A stretch of DNA of 64,000 nt from Maylandia zebra (taxonomy: Eukaryota > Chordata > Actinopteri > Cichliformes > Cichlidae). The translations under genes were made by a program, and so were the position numbers. Shown in pieces: positions 1-10,800 of the stretch (position 1 is the stretch's first letter; each line of letters opens with the position of its first letter). The notes under the pieces are model-generated. The model was not told the origin of the DNA, did no database searches, and was given only the letters and a program-made list of their open reading frames with translations. The DNA is taken from positions 22,314,033 to 22,378,032 of the forward strand of contig NC_135170.1 of the NCBI RefSeq assembly GCF_041146795.1, given 5' to 3'.

Positions 1-1310
1 ACAGGCTGTTTTACAGTTGATCAAAAGTTTAGGACCACACCTCCAAAAAACCCAGTAAACACCCAAATAGAAGTGTTATTGTTGATCACTTCAAAAATTA
101 ATATTAATTGTTATATATTCAAACTGCTCGAAATAAATAATTCAATACATCAAAAACACATTAACAGGCTTCCATATGCTCTACATACGGCTTAAAGGCT
201 ATTCTAAAATCTTAAACCAGAGCAATGCACAAAGATCAAACGATCAAGATCAAATCACTGCCCAGACAGTTACTGAAATGGGAAGAATAAAATCCGAACG
301 AAAGAAGGGAGAAAACAAAGCATAAAGGCAAAGCAGCAGCACTTCTGTAAGTGTAAGCCAGAGAAACAGTAGCGGCGCCACTGTAATGCTATCAGCCGCC
401 CACCCACATGCTGTGAATGCACGGTAAAATTAGCATTTACAGTAAAAAGACGATTGTGACAGAAATAAAGCTAAGACCGTGAAAAATCAAAGTTACAAAC
501 GGCGTCTTCCAGTTCTCAGAATGGAGGTTTCTGCAGCTACGACCTATAAACACACCTGTTTACTGCGAAGTAAAATCATTAAATGCACAGAATTAAAACA
601 TACCAGCAATCGGTGGAGGGAAAACTTCAGAGGAAACAATCCGCAGGTGATCTATACAAAAACATGAGTAGCACCAATCAACAAAAATGTAACCAATTCA
701 GTCGGAGGGAGCAGAAAAATTTACACGACTTCTACCTGTAACAGCTCCAGAAGGCAGGTGACGAAGACCCGGATGTATACAGCAACAGGTGAGCTAGTGA
801 GGGATGCTTAGATGGAAGGGCGTCTAATTCGTGATATCGTACCAGTAGCTTTATTCTGAAATAATCCCCCTTCCTTTAATTTTGTGCCGGAGACTGACGA
901 GGTACAACAGGTCCGGGGGTGGGGGGATATAAACCACATATTTGTTTAATATTCACATTGACGGACATAACTTCAAGATTTGACGCAAAAGTAATGTCAT
1001 CCAGAGTAATAGATAGTCTCGAGGACAAGTGTAAAAATAAATGTCTTCGAAGACATTTATTTTTACATTTATTTACATTTATTTTACACAAATAGAAACT
1101 GAAACTCTGGCAAGTAAAAACTATGATCAAGCCATTTGCATCACATTCATTTGCAAATCGTGTAAGGCTAATTCAAAGACTTCATTCAGGAGGAACGCCC
1201 TCCTCCCTGCCATCATTGCTTTACGCACAGTCACAACAAAAACAAACATTACATTTGACAACACGGGGCAGACGTGTGTGCGTGTGTGTGTTGCGAGAGC
1301 AAGAAACCAA
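1..1310. other. Flanking DNA without a recognisable gene
   Basis: AT-rich sequence lies upstream of the first Helentron-type terminus. Short open frames on both strands show no family motif or plausible splice pattern. The one structural landmark is the perfect palindrome at 1030-1067. A short GT-rich stretch (about 1271-1292) lies just before the element boundary. Confidence 0.5.
1030..1067. repeat. 38-bp perfect palindrome without spacer
   Basis: The left arm at 1030-1048 is the exact reverse complement of the right arm at 1049-1067, with the centre at ...cttc|gaag.... The sequence could extrude as a cruciform. It lies about 240 bp outside the Helentron-type terminus at 1311 and I could not assign it to a known element. 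Confidence 0.9.
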
Positions 1311-2404
1311 CTAGAAAGCGAAAATTTCTGAAGAAATTTTAAGTGTGCCTATGCCGCCGCTAATCAATATAGTTTTCCATTCAAACGGCTACAGAGAGCA
1401 AAACTCAGCAGAGCAGCCATTCTCCACCATGAACTATGGTAAAACCAAACACCGCTCGCGCCTCACAGATGACAGCTTACAGTTTTGTGTAAAGATGAGG
1501 TGACTTCGTACAGCCCCAATTTGTAGACGCTGTGCGCAGAGGTTCATAAGCAGACCCGACAATGTTTGCATGAACACACTTTGAAGCATCACGTTATGGA
1601 CCACTTTTCACACATAGTTGCTGTACCCACACAGCCGGCTGTAGCTTTTCATCTCACAGCCCGACACATACACAAAAAAAAAAAAAAAAAAAAAGCAGAG
1701 AGAGCACAGACTTTACACCTGAGAGGCGTGATTGCAGATGCCGCTGAGGTGGGTCCACCTCCCCTGCAGCGGCACTGCAGACCACGCCCTGCCACACACA
1801 TCAAACACGTAAAATAAATATTTATGCACTTTTCATTCACTTTTTGTTTTTTGTTATTTTTACACAGTGTTCTGAATGATTAACAATGGTCTACAGCCAA
1901 TCTTGTGTATTATTATACAAACTTTGGTTGTAAGATTCAGATAACTATTTAATAAAAGCTAAATATTTTATATGAGAGTAAGAAAGAAAAGTATATCTTT
2001 GTCTCATACTCTCATCAGACAATACATGAACCTCTCAATAAACAAAATATATGCTCGGCTTAAATGACAAACCGCTATTTTACACAGTGGAACACTTATT
2101 TTTAAACAAAACCAATGCAGTTCGCCACTGACAGTGCTTACCTTTGCACATCACAGTAAACACTGAACCAAGATGGCGCCCACGCGAACGAGAAATCTGA
2201 ACTACGGTGTCCTGCAGAGGACAAATGGTCAAAATTGCTAAAATTTACAACATATATGCAGCTCAACAGCGACACCTTGTGACTTATTCCAGTCACTACC
2301 TTACATATACATAACGTCTTACCTGACATTCAGTTCACCGGACACTCATACTGAATCACCAGCCCATATAAATGAAAAATAAGTCCAGCAGCCAACCAAG
2401 AGTC

Positions 2405-2640
2405 ATCACGAAAGACTAGGGGTGACACGACAGCGTGAGCGGGCCTGGGTGTCAGCCAGCCCAGCCTGGGTGTCAGCCAGCCCGACCTGGGTGGCAGCCA
2501 AGCCGCGCTAGCCAGCTAGCCGCCATGCGGCGGTGAAACGTGAGCGTGAGCCGGCCTGGGTATCAGTCAGCCCGGCCTAGGTGTCAGCCAAGCCGCCCTA
2601 GCCAGCTAGCTGCCATGCGGCGCTAGCAGTAACATCGTGA
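2405..2640. repeat. GC-rich degenerate tandem repeat
   Basis: Units built on GGCCTGGGTGTCAGCCAGCC followed by GCTAGCCAGCTAGCnGCCATGCGGCG recur at least twice with small changes. A related, more degenerate copy lies at 3205-3295, and a trace appears at 20560-20610 in the large Helentron's 5' region. Just downstream, a block of about 20 bp (ATGGGACTTCTTGATAAAA) is tandemly duplicated at 2646-2685. Confidence 0.65.
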
Positions 2641-2968
2641 GAGATATGGGACTTCTTGATAAAATATGGGACTTCTTGATAAAACGAGCAGATATTTGAA
2701 GTTTACACCCCTACATTCTCGCCTGAAAATAGGGGAGGCTGTCATAAAGTTCAACATCAGTAACTTAGCGCGCACAGCTGTATAGAAACTCCGTCGTGCT
2801 AGCTAGCACGCAGTACAGTTATTGTAACTGTCAGCACAACGAAAATAAACTACACCTAAACTCGGTTTATATCTGACCCAAATAGAGTGCAGTTAATAAC
2901 GTCTTACCTGAAATTCAGTTCACCAGCCGCCTGCTTCTCCTGCATTGGGTTTCCCTTATCCACGATTG

Positions 2969-3056
2969 AGCTCCGCGTTAGCCACCACCGGTCGATCGGT
3001 GTTTCTTTCCCCGCATACGAGGGGAAGAGACATATACCGGTGGCTAACGCGGAGCT
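2969..3056. repeat. Imperfect inverted repeat (long hairpin)
   Basis: The arm at 3036-3056 (ACCGGTGGCTAACGCGGAGCT) is the reverse complement of 2969-2992, apart from an extra ACC in the left arm. The loop is about 43 nt. It lies inside the non-autonomous Helentron-type element, and another ACCGGT/GCTAGC block follows it directly. Confidence 0.7.
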
Positions 3057-4424
3057 AGCTAGCCACCGGTATATGAACAACTCAGTTATTTTTTCCACAT
3101 CGACCAGCATCATCGGCCCATATAAACGAAAAATAAGTCCAGCTAAGACAAAGACTGTTTGCGGAGCGATCGGGGGTGAAAGGAGTTAGAGACGCCTCAC
3201 TGAAAGCCAAGCCTGGGTGCTTTTGACCGAAGCGGCGCTAGCTAGCCGAGCTAGCTAGCCGGCCGAACTAGCTAGCCGGCTAGCAGCAACATCGTGAGAA
3301 ATCTGTTGCTAATATGGGATGTTTTGACAAAACGAGCAGATATTTGACGTTTACACACCTACATTCTCACCTGAAAATATCTTAAAAGTTTACTTTGTGA
3401 CCTAGAAACACAAATAAGAGGAATATATTAAACCAAGTGGCAGCCGCCATTGTTTGACTGGTAGAGGCGTGCTTTGAATTGTGGGATATGCAGTTTTCCA
3501 CCAAGCGTACACCATTGCCGTTACCGTAACTATTCAATGCTTCGTGCAACCTTAAGAATTCCAATGGTTCCTGAAAGCACCAACGCTGTGCGCGCCGTTC
3601 GTATTGTTGTCATTATGGTAATCCAAATACGGGGACATACCACTAGAGTGAGCCAACACACCACAAATTAAGTGAGTGAGCAAACACACCACAAAGTAAG
3701 TAAAGTTTCACTTTCGTTCGTTCCCATTCATTTGAATGGGCAAAAACTTGCATTAAAATATTCATATTTAAAAAACTATAGAAGTAATAAACACCAAAAG
3801 TCATAGCAACTCATTCCAGCTCCAGCCGCACACAATGATATATCATATGTGAACCTTGTCTCAAAACTGTGGGGCGAGTTAAGGTCCAAAATTTCAGGCG
3901 GAAAAAGAATAATAATAACTAGAAAGCGAAAATTTCTGAAGAAATTTTAAGTGTGCCTATGCTACTGCCAATGAGTGTAGTTTGCTTTTAATGTGGTGCA
4001 ATAAGTGCAGGTTGCCATTTATAACAATAGGGGGGAGCAATATGCAACATGAGCATAGTTTGCTATTTATACCACAAGAGGGAGGGAAATTGAATACAGC
4101 TGATTTTCAAGTTAAAGAAAAGTAAGCTGTATTGTGATCTCTGCTATATGCAGTGCAGCATACAGAGATGAGAGAAAGATGCTCCAGTTACACCATTACA
4201 AAAGAAGTTAATCGATATAAAATAAATTATGTTTAAGTCTGAGGTGTTCAAGAGAAGTTACAATTTAGATTTTACAGTTTTGAGTCGTTTAAAGTGAACA
4301 GTTTAACAGATTGTAAACCAAAGTAAGTTTTCTTGGTAGAAAAAAAAAAAGCCCATTAAGCGGTATTCAATTTGTATTTCAAAGGTATTTTAATGTGAAA
4401 AGGGAAAATTATGCAAATTATGAA

Positions 4425-4880
4425 ATTTCCCCTTGTGGGACTAATAAAGGTATCTTATTGTATTCAAACTATATTTTGTACAAATACCATTTACAATAAT
4501 GTATTCCATTTAAACATGATATTTAGATTGTGGTAAACAGCAAAGCAATATAAAATAAGGAAAAAGGAAACCATTCAAGTAACTTTATATTATGAACCGA
4601 AGAGTAAGGAAAAGTATAAATGAAAAGCATACAAGCATTAATGTATATAGATAAACCCAACAATCATATGACCCCCTATGAGCAAGCACTTTGGCGACAG
4701 TGGGAAGGAAAAACTCCCTTTTGACAGGAAGAAACCTCCGGCAGAACCAGGCTCAGGGAGGGGCAGCCATCTGCCGCGACCGGTTGGGGTGAGATGCAAA
4801 CAAATCAAAAACTGTCCACAGAGCTACAGGGGGCACACTGGGATCGCAACAGCAGCCATAGAGGGAGACAGATTAGGATG
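4425..4880 (+). mobile_element. LINE 3'-tail fragments
   Basis: Positions 4425-4470 look like a LINE tail (CCCCTTGTGGGACTAATAAAGG followed by a T/A-rich end). About 4647-4785 matches 58995-59108 almost base for base. At the latter site it follows the reverse-transcriptase C-terminus of an L2-clade LINE, so I read it as that family's 3' UTR. No coding part remains here. Confidence 0.55.
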
Positions 4881-5216
4881 TTCTTTCCAGTACTGAAGTA
4901 GGTCGCTTTTCTTATGTGTGCGTTTTTCTCTGAGAGGTAGGTCTCCACTTTAGTTTCTTCTCATGAGGCATTCACGGATACTTCTGGATAAGGGTCATTT
5001 GGAAGCAAGAGGTTGGCTGACTTTGCAAAAACAGCTAGAAAACAGATAAAAGCAAAACACAATTTAAAACAAAACAAGAGACATCACAAAGCGCAGGTTT
5101 CAGTTAGCGAACTGGCAAGTCATGATGATCTAATAAATATTTGCAAAAATAAATGTAACTTTAGAACTAAATTACCCAAAACTAAATTAAAAAGGAAGTA
5201 AAAGAGAGAAATTTGT

Positions 5217-5352
5217 TTAATACTGGTGTCTTTTGATTAAGTAAGTTGCCATGTGAGGTAAAACCACACGTGGCTGTAATTTGGTGGCCTGTATATAGTT
5301 CCAATCAAAGCGTATAGTTGGCTTAAATGGGTTTAATACTGGTGTCTTTTGA
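5217..5352 (-). pseudogene. Degenerate fragment related to the Helentron endonuclease region
   Basis: About 5254-5308 closely resembles 8110-8165, which lies inside the endonuclease domain of the intact Helentron ORF (around GTAATTTGGTGGCCTGTATA). Surrounding sequence is unrelated. The fragment is bracketed by two copies of GTTTAATACTGGTGTCTTTTG at 5217 and 5330. It is too short to code and looks like a decayed piece of another Helentron copy. Confidence 0.5.
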
Positions 5353-5399
5353 TCACTTGACTGTATATAAACCTGTTGAACAAAAGGTGCATTTTAATT

Positions 5400-7790
5400 T
5401 CACTATACCTGCCCATCCTTGTAGCTGGTTTCTAGAAGAGTGGCACAGTTTCAACATCAGTGTAGAGCTTCTCCACTGCCTTCACTGGACAGAACACATC
5501 TGAGGAGTTATGAATGAATGGATGACTTAATGAATGGATGAGATTATAGTTTGTTTCAAACACTATCAATACCAAATGTTACAATATAAAGAAAGAAACA
5601 AAAAAGAATACAAATGACCTGTTATGGCAGGGATCCCATCAGGTGCAGTCTTTCTGTTCACGTTTCTGGTCAGCTCTTCAATGGATGACAGCACATCAGC
5701 AGTCTTATCTATGAGCTCCCACTGGTGAGCTGTCAGTGTTGCTGGTAGAGCGTGCTCAGTCGCAAAGACATGAAGATCACGTTTTTGTTGCAGTAGGCTT
5801 CGCACCACGTAGAGGCTGGTGTTCTGTTGTGTCTGCGTATAAGAGAACATGATTGACTTTATTTTTCAACAAATTCGGTTCAGAGTGTATAGGAATTAAT
5901 AAAATAGAAGTACATTAAAGAACAAAGGGGATACAACAAAATTCTTGCTTTCATAATGCTAACATGTAACCATATGTCTTTAACATTTAATGGTAATGTA
6001 ACTGTCCACTATAAATCCTTAATGGAGGAAGACGTTTTTTTAAATTTACCTTGCTGCCTGGAGGACATAAGGAGGTGGGTCTATTCTCCGTTACCAAGGA
6101 CAACCTGGCTGGTGCTGTCTGCCAACCCAGGAAAAACAGTATATAATGTTAAGACATTAAGTGACCTGACACATTAATTTCACTCTAAAATGCAATGCAT
6201 GGCATGAACTGGTATGCCAGTTGGGTAACAGATCGTTTTTCTAGTGGACGTGTGTCTGAAATCTGATGAGAGGTTATGTACAGTTAGTCAAAATTATAAA
6301 ACCTACTAACAGATTTGAAACAGAATGGAATATTTGATACTGAACAGTAGTGGTTACTAAACTTACAGAGCAATAAAAAAGAAAATCCCTGCTGTTTGCA
6401 TAATGCTGAGATGTAACCATGAATATGTCTATAACATGTAATTGTCTGTTGTAAATTCTTAATAGAGGAATATTTTTTGATATTTACCTTGATACCTGGG
6501 GAACATAAGGAGGTGGGTCTATCCTGTGTTTCCAAGGATAACCTTGCTGGTGCTATCTGCTAAAAGGGTATAGAAGACATTAAGTGACCTGACACATTCA
6601 TTTCATTTAAATGCTCTGCATACCATGCACTGTTATGCCAGTTGTGTGACATTATAACAAACAATCCTAAACTGTATGGGTAGGTGTTCTTAACTGTCTC
6701 AAACGTGTTTCGAAAACTGTTCAACTGTCTGTGATCACTACTATATCTTCTTTACCTGGTCAGATGGAAAACTACTGACTACCTCATCTTGGTTGTGGCC
6801 AGTGAGCATTGGGACAGCAGGATCGACCAGGTCAAGTGGTTTCCAGCGCTTCTTTTGTGCCTGGGATCTTTTATTTTTTCTCGGCATCTGGTAGAATGTC
6901 AGCAGAAAAACTGAATATTAATTGTTGGCATTTCAAGCATGTGATCAAACCCAGCTTTCATTTTAAGTCAAGCATAATAACCAGGTAGCTGCATTGGTAG
7001 CCAAAAGACTTTACAATGCAGTAAATCGACAAACAGTAAATGAATCAAAAATTCTGATGTATACCAGCAATTTTTTATTTTAACCCTCTGATACACAAGA
7101 TAACTACAAGAACCAAAAAATAATAATAAATCTCTCTTTTCTTTAAATAGACATATTGATAGTGTCACTGCCCGGTCTTAAGGCTTTGTTAAGTAAAGTT
7201 CCATAACAGTTTGTATATTGTAATTGGGAAAGTGATTACCTTGAAAGTTGGGAGGCAGATTTGTTGACCACGACAACTACTCCATTTTGGTGTACAGTAA
7301 TTGGGAAAGTAATTACCTTGCAAAGCTGGGAGGCAGTGTTGTTGCTGGGGCGCTGGTAGAATGCCAGCAGCAAGCAAACCCAGATGTTCACAGCTCCTAC
7401 TTAACACCTTAAACTTTCCAAACAAATCTTACAAGAACATTTGGCAAAGTGATTGGCTTGCACACCTAGGAGACAGTCTTGTTGCCCACAACAGTTTTGT
7501 TATAGAGTAATTGGAAAATTGGGTACCTTGCAAGGCTTACAGGCAGTCTTGTAGCTGGGAGGCGGTCTTGTTGCTGGGGCTCTGGCAAAATGCCAGCAGC
7601 AAGCAGACCCAGATGGTCACAGCTCCTACTTAACACCTTAAACTTTGCAAACAAATCTCACAAGAACAATAGAAGTACATTAAAGAATGTTACAAGAGGA
7701 CTCACCTGTACTTCTTGTTGTAGATGCTGATATCCATATTTAGGTCCATCTGTATGACTTTTAGGCGAGAGTAGGCCAATAGGGAGTGAC
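5400..7790 (-). pseudogene. hAT transposase remnant (ZBED-like), split by an insertion
   Basis: The clearest exon is about 5613-5836. It encodes LLQQKRDLHVFATEHALPAT and LTAHQWELIDKTADVLSSIE, typical of BED-type hAT transposases. An upstream exon at about 7705-7790 ends in QHLQQEVQ before a GTGAGT donor and joins the first exon in phase, as expected for the conserved motif preceding this block. A downstream fragment at 5400-5490 contains a stop codon. The intron between the two exons received the 1.75-kb Helentron segment. There is no N-terminal BED finger and no complete dimerisation domain, so the remnant is inactive. It starts about 45 bp beyond the Helentron stop codon and may be captured material. 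Confidence 0.65.
5923..7667 (-). repeat. Re-inserted 1.75-kb copy of the Helentron 5' region with a 20-bp target duplication
   Basis: This segment matches 17652-19396 with only about eight differences that I noticed, all transitions, and no indels. It contains a copy of the Helentron's first coding exon (start codon at 6887, donor at 6756) and its upstream repeats, in the same orientation but downstream of the main ORF. It is flanked by a perfect direct repeat AATAGAAGTACATTAAAGAA at 5903-5922 and 7668-7687. The other copy has no such flanks, so this one is the insertion and 17652-19396 is its likely source. It has no poly-A tail or inverted ends. Confidence 0.85.
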
Positions 7791-7834
7791 ACTTGGCAAG
7801 TCCATATCCCTCATACCCTTGCAGTCATTTTGTG

Positions 7835-10800
7835 TTAGTGAATAACACAATAAATGGGGTTATGATAACTGTGATATGTATTCAGAACACCTGATTGGAG
7901 GCAGGCGTATGGCTGTGATATGTAAATGTGATCAATCAATGTGTGTTTTTCGGTAGTTGCAGCAGTAATCAGTTGTGCATATCCTCTTGACTGCAACAGT
8001 TCTTGGATGGGTTTTTTTCCTCTGCTCATAAGGTCCTCATTGAAGTCTCCACAAACAATAATTGGTTGGTGATTCATCATTTCCAACGAGTCCAAAAGAC
8101 ATTGCATTTGTGGTAAAAACCTCACATGACTGTAATTTGGTGGCCTGTATACAGTTGCTATCAAAGCTGTGACTGGCGATTCAACCTTGACAACAACAAA
8201 TTCAAGGTCAGTCACATTTTGCAGGTATTTTCGGGACTCTGCTGTAAGAATTGTGTTGTAGTAAATTGCAACTCCACCGCCATTTACCTTTGCCATGTCT
8301 GTATGATTTGTGTAAGAGACGTGTCTGTTGCGTGTGGCCATGTTGTATTGTTCCAGCTGGAAGCGGGGAGAAACCGATGATCCAGACAAGTGTGTTTCTG
8401 TTATACATAAAACATCAGCAAGGCTGAGTTCATGGTGGCATCTCATGTCCTCCATGTGAGTTGGGAGACCTTGTGCATTATGATGGATAATTGTCAACGT
8501 GGGGACTGTGGGATCTACTGATTTTAAGAATTGCAACAGTGGTCTTGCATTCTCAAATGATGCATGTCTCATATTTTTGAGTGCATCTGTGATGGCAGGA
8601 TCAGCATAGATTTTCTTTTCATCAAAGTCTGTGATGTACAGTCCTTTAAGTGAGGTTGTGCGGCTGAGTGCAACATAGGCCATTCCAGGTTCAAAAACAC
8701 GCTTCAAGCATACTACTGCTGATTCCATTGTCATGCCTTGTACTTTGTGAGCTGTACATGCAAAGGCCAACTTCATTGGAAATTGCCTGCGAACCACTCC
8801 TTTTTTACTTGTGCATTCTTCACATTTCTCAATATACACAAGATTGTCTGAGGATCCTTGTATTTTTCTGCGAAATTTTTGCCCAGAATTTTCATTGTCC
8901 AGCGTGAGTCCAATGAGATTCACAGTTTTTGGTCCATCCTGTGTGGCTGTCACAATGTTCGTGATTGTTCCAAATGTCCCATTAACAAGCCCATCTTCAA
9001 CATCCAAATTTCTGATAATCATAACACGCACTCCAGGTGCAGCTTGTATGTTATCAGGTAAATCTCCTTTGTTGCCTTTCATCATTTCTGCCAGGAGGAC
9101 CATGTCACCCGTTCGTGGGTCTTTTCTGTAGTCTTCTGCCTGAATATTTATGATATCAGAATGAAGAGCAGTTACAGTTGCTGAATTGTGTTTGTCGACC
9201 TCTTTGTTTGTAGCATAAATGTGTAATACATTAGATGGACAGTCTTTTATGTCATGGATAGCCTGTGTGAGCAAGGCTTTGTCATCGGCTTCAAGAGAAT
9301 CTGTTTTTTGCTTCACTCTTATCCTGTTCAGAACTTCAGCAAAAGAATGATCATCTTTCTGTCGCATGATTTCTGTCAGGTTGACCATGTGGAAATAGTC
9401 TTTCCAGAGATCAAGGACATTGTCCTCATACACACAGAGTGGTTTGGCTTTTCCAAGGGGTGGCAGCTGGTAAAAGTCTCCTACTGCAAGGATAGACATC
9501 CCACCAAAAGGTTTCTTGTTTCCTTTGATCTGCTGAAGTCTCCAATGGATGTAGGCAAAAAGGTCTTTAGAAACCATAGATATCTCATCAATGATCAGAA
9601 TCTCTGCATTTGAAAGTGAAGCTCTCACTTCATCCAGTGCATTCCCCAGTCCCTGATAAGGCGGTTTTAAAGATCTTGGCAGCTTTAGCAGAGAGTGCAG
9701 TGTCTTCCCAGATATGTTAAAAGCTGCAGTGCCAGTAAATGCAGTCAGCAGTACTGCAGGGTAGGACATGTCTGCTTGGTCTCGGAATCTGGGGAGTTGG
9801 TGCAAAATCTTTGTTGCCTCCTCATATATGCACTTGATAACATGTGATTTTCCACAGCCAGCTCCTCCAGAGACAAAATAAAAGAACTGCTCAGGACAGT
9901 GACCCCACACAAGTTTGAAACACCACTCACGCACTGCGTAGAATATGGATGCTTGGGTTTCATTCAGACTTTGGTACATTTTTCTGACAAAGTCTGGGCT
10001 CAGCTTTGGTGCTATGATTGCTGGCATGGTTCCACTGCTGCTACCACTGACTTGGTAGTCAGGAACAATGTCCATTTCATTTTCGCCAGTGTCATGTCTG
10101 GATTGTCGTTGGGCCACACACTCTAAACGATCTACTTCAACCTCAGGTGCAAAGGTGTTCCATGCATTGATAAGTGGGCCTTGTTGTTCAATCTGTTCCA
10201 GTGCCCTTTCCATTGTTTTGCCATGGCCTTCATATCGCTTTTTGTTAAAGGTAACAATTGGCCGTACTGCATAACCATGTTTTCGTCCACTTTTGTAGAA
10301 CTGCTCGGATGTGGGGTATTCTGTGTTTTTAAGGTCATCATTTGATCGATGTGGATAATAAAGTTTTAGCAGTCTGCTATAAAACTTTTCTGGTTGTTTC
10401 TTTTCTGAGAACCGAGGATATCTGATTATTGCAGGTTTCCCTTTAGTTCTTTTTTGAATATAACCCATGTTATTCAAAAGACGGATGGCATTTTTGGACT
10501 CTGTTTGACGGCCGTAGAGAATCCTGTACTCTGAAGCAAATTCACCCAAACACATTCTTTCAAAGTCAGGTGTTCTGGGTCTGTTTGCATATTTTTCTGG
10601 CAATCCGGACATCCACACATTTTCATCATCTGGTGCCATGCTCTGCAACCTGCTCATCGGGAGACTCATTTTCAGGGCATCATCATCAGTCTGTATGAAG
10701 ACCACACTGCGTGAACACTTTTTTAGTGGCAGGCTGCATGTCCTTGCCACGGATTCTTGGGCACTGACTTCTCTGTGTTTAGCATATGCCTGCATTATCT

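Larger units (their letters stand above)
1311..3918 (-). mobile_element. Non-autonomous Helentron-type element
   Basis: Read on the minus strand, the 3' end at 1311-1355 carries a 14-nt GCATAGGCACACTT block, a hairpin with arms AAAATTTC and GAAATTTT, then CGCTTT and CTAG, followed by TT. The large Helentron ends the same way at 3919-3962. The other end (about 3727-3918) is nearly identical to the large element's 5' region at 20980-21180. No Rep, helicase or endonuclease coding is visible. The interior holds repeated noncoding-exon-like units with donor-like sites near 2316 and 2906, GC-rich GCTAGC-containing repeats, a poly-A run at 1674-1694, and a promoter-like module shared with hAT elements. 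It lacks the outermost 5' palindrome found at 21253-21278. Confidence 0.7.

Noticed and set aside
2138-3189. Protein-coding exons in the non-autonomous Helentron element
   Set aside because: Short open frames there show no similarity to the Helentron protein, and the donor-like sites sit in repeated noncoding units.
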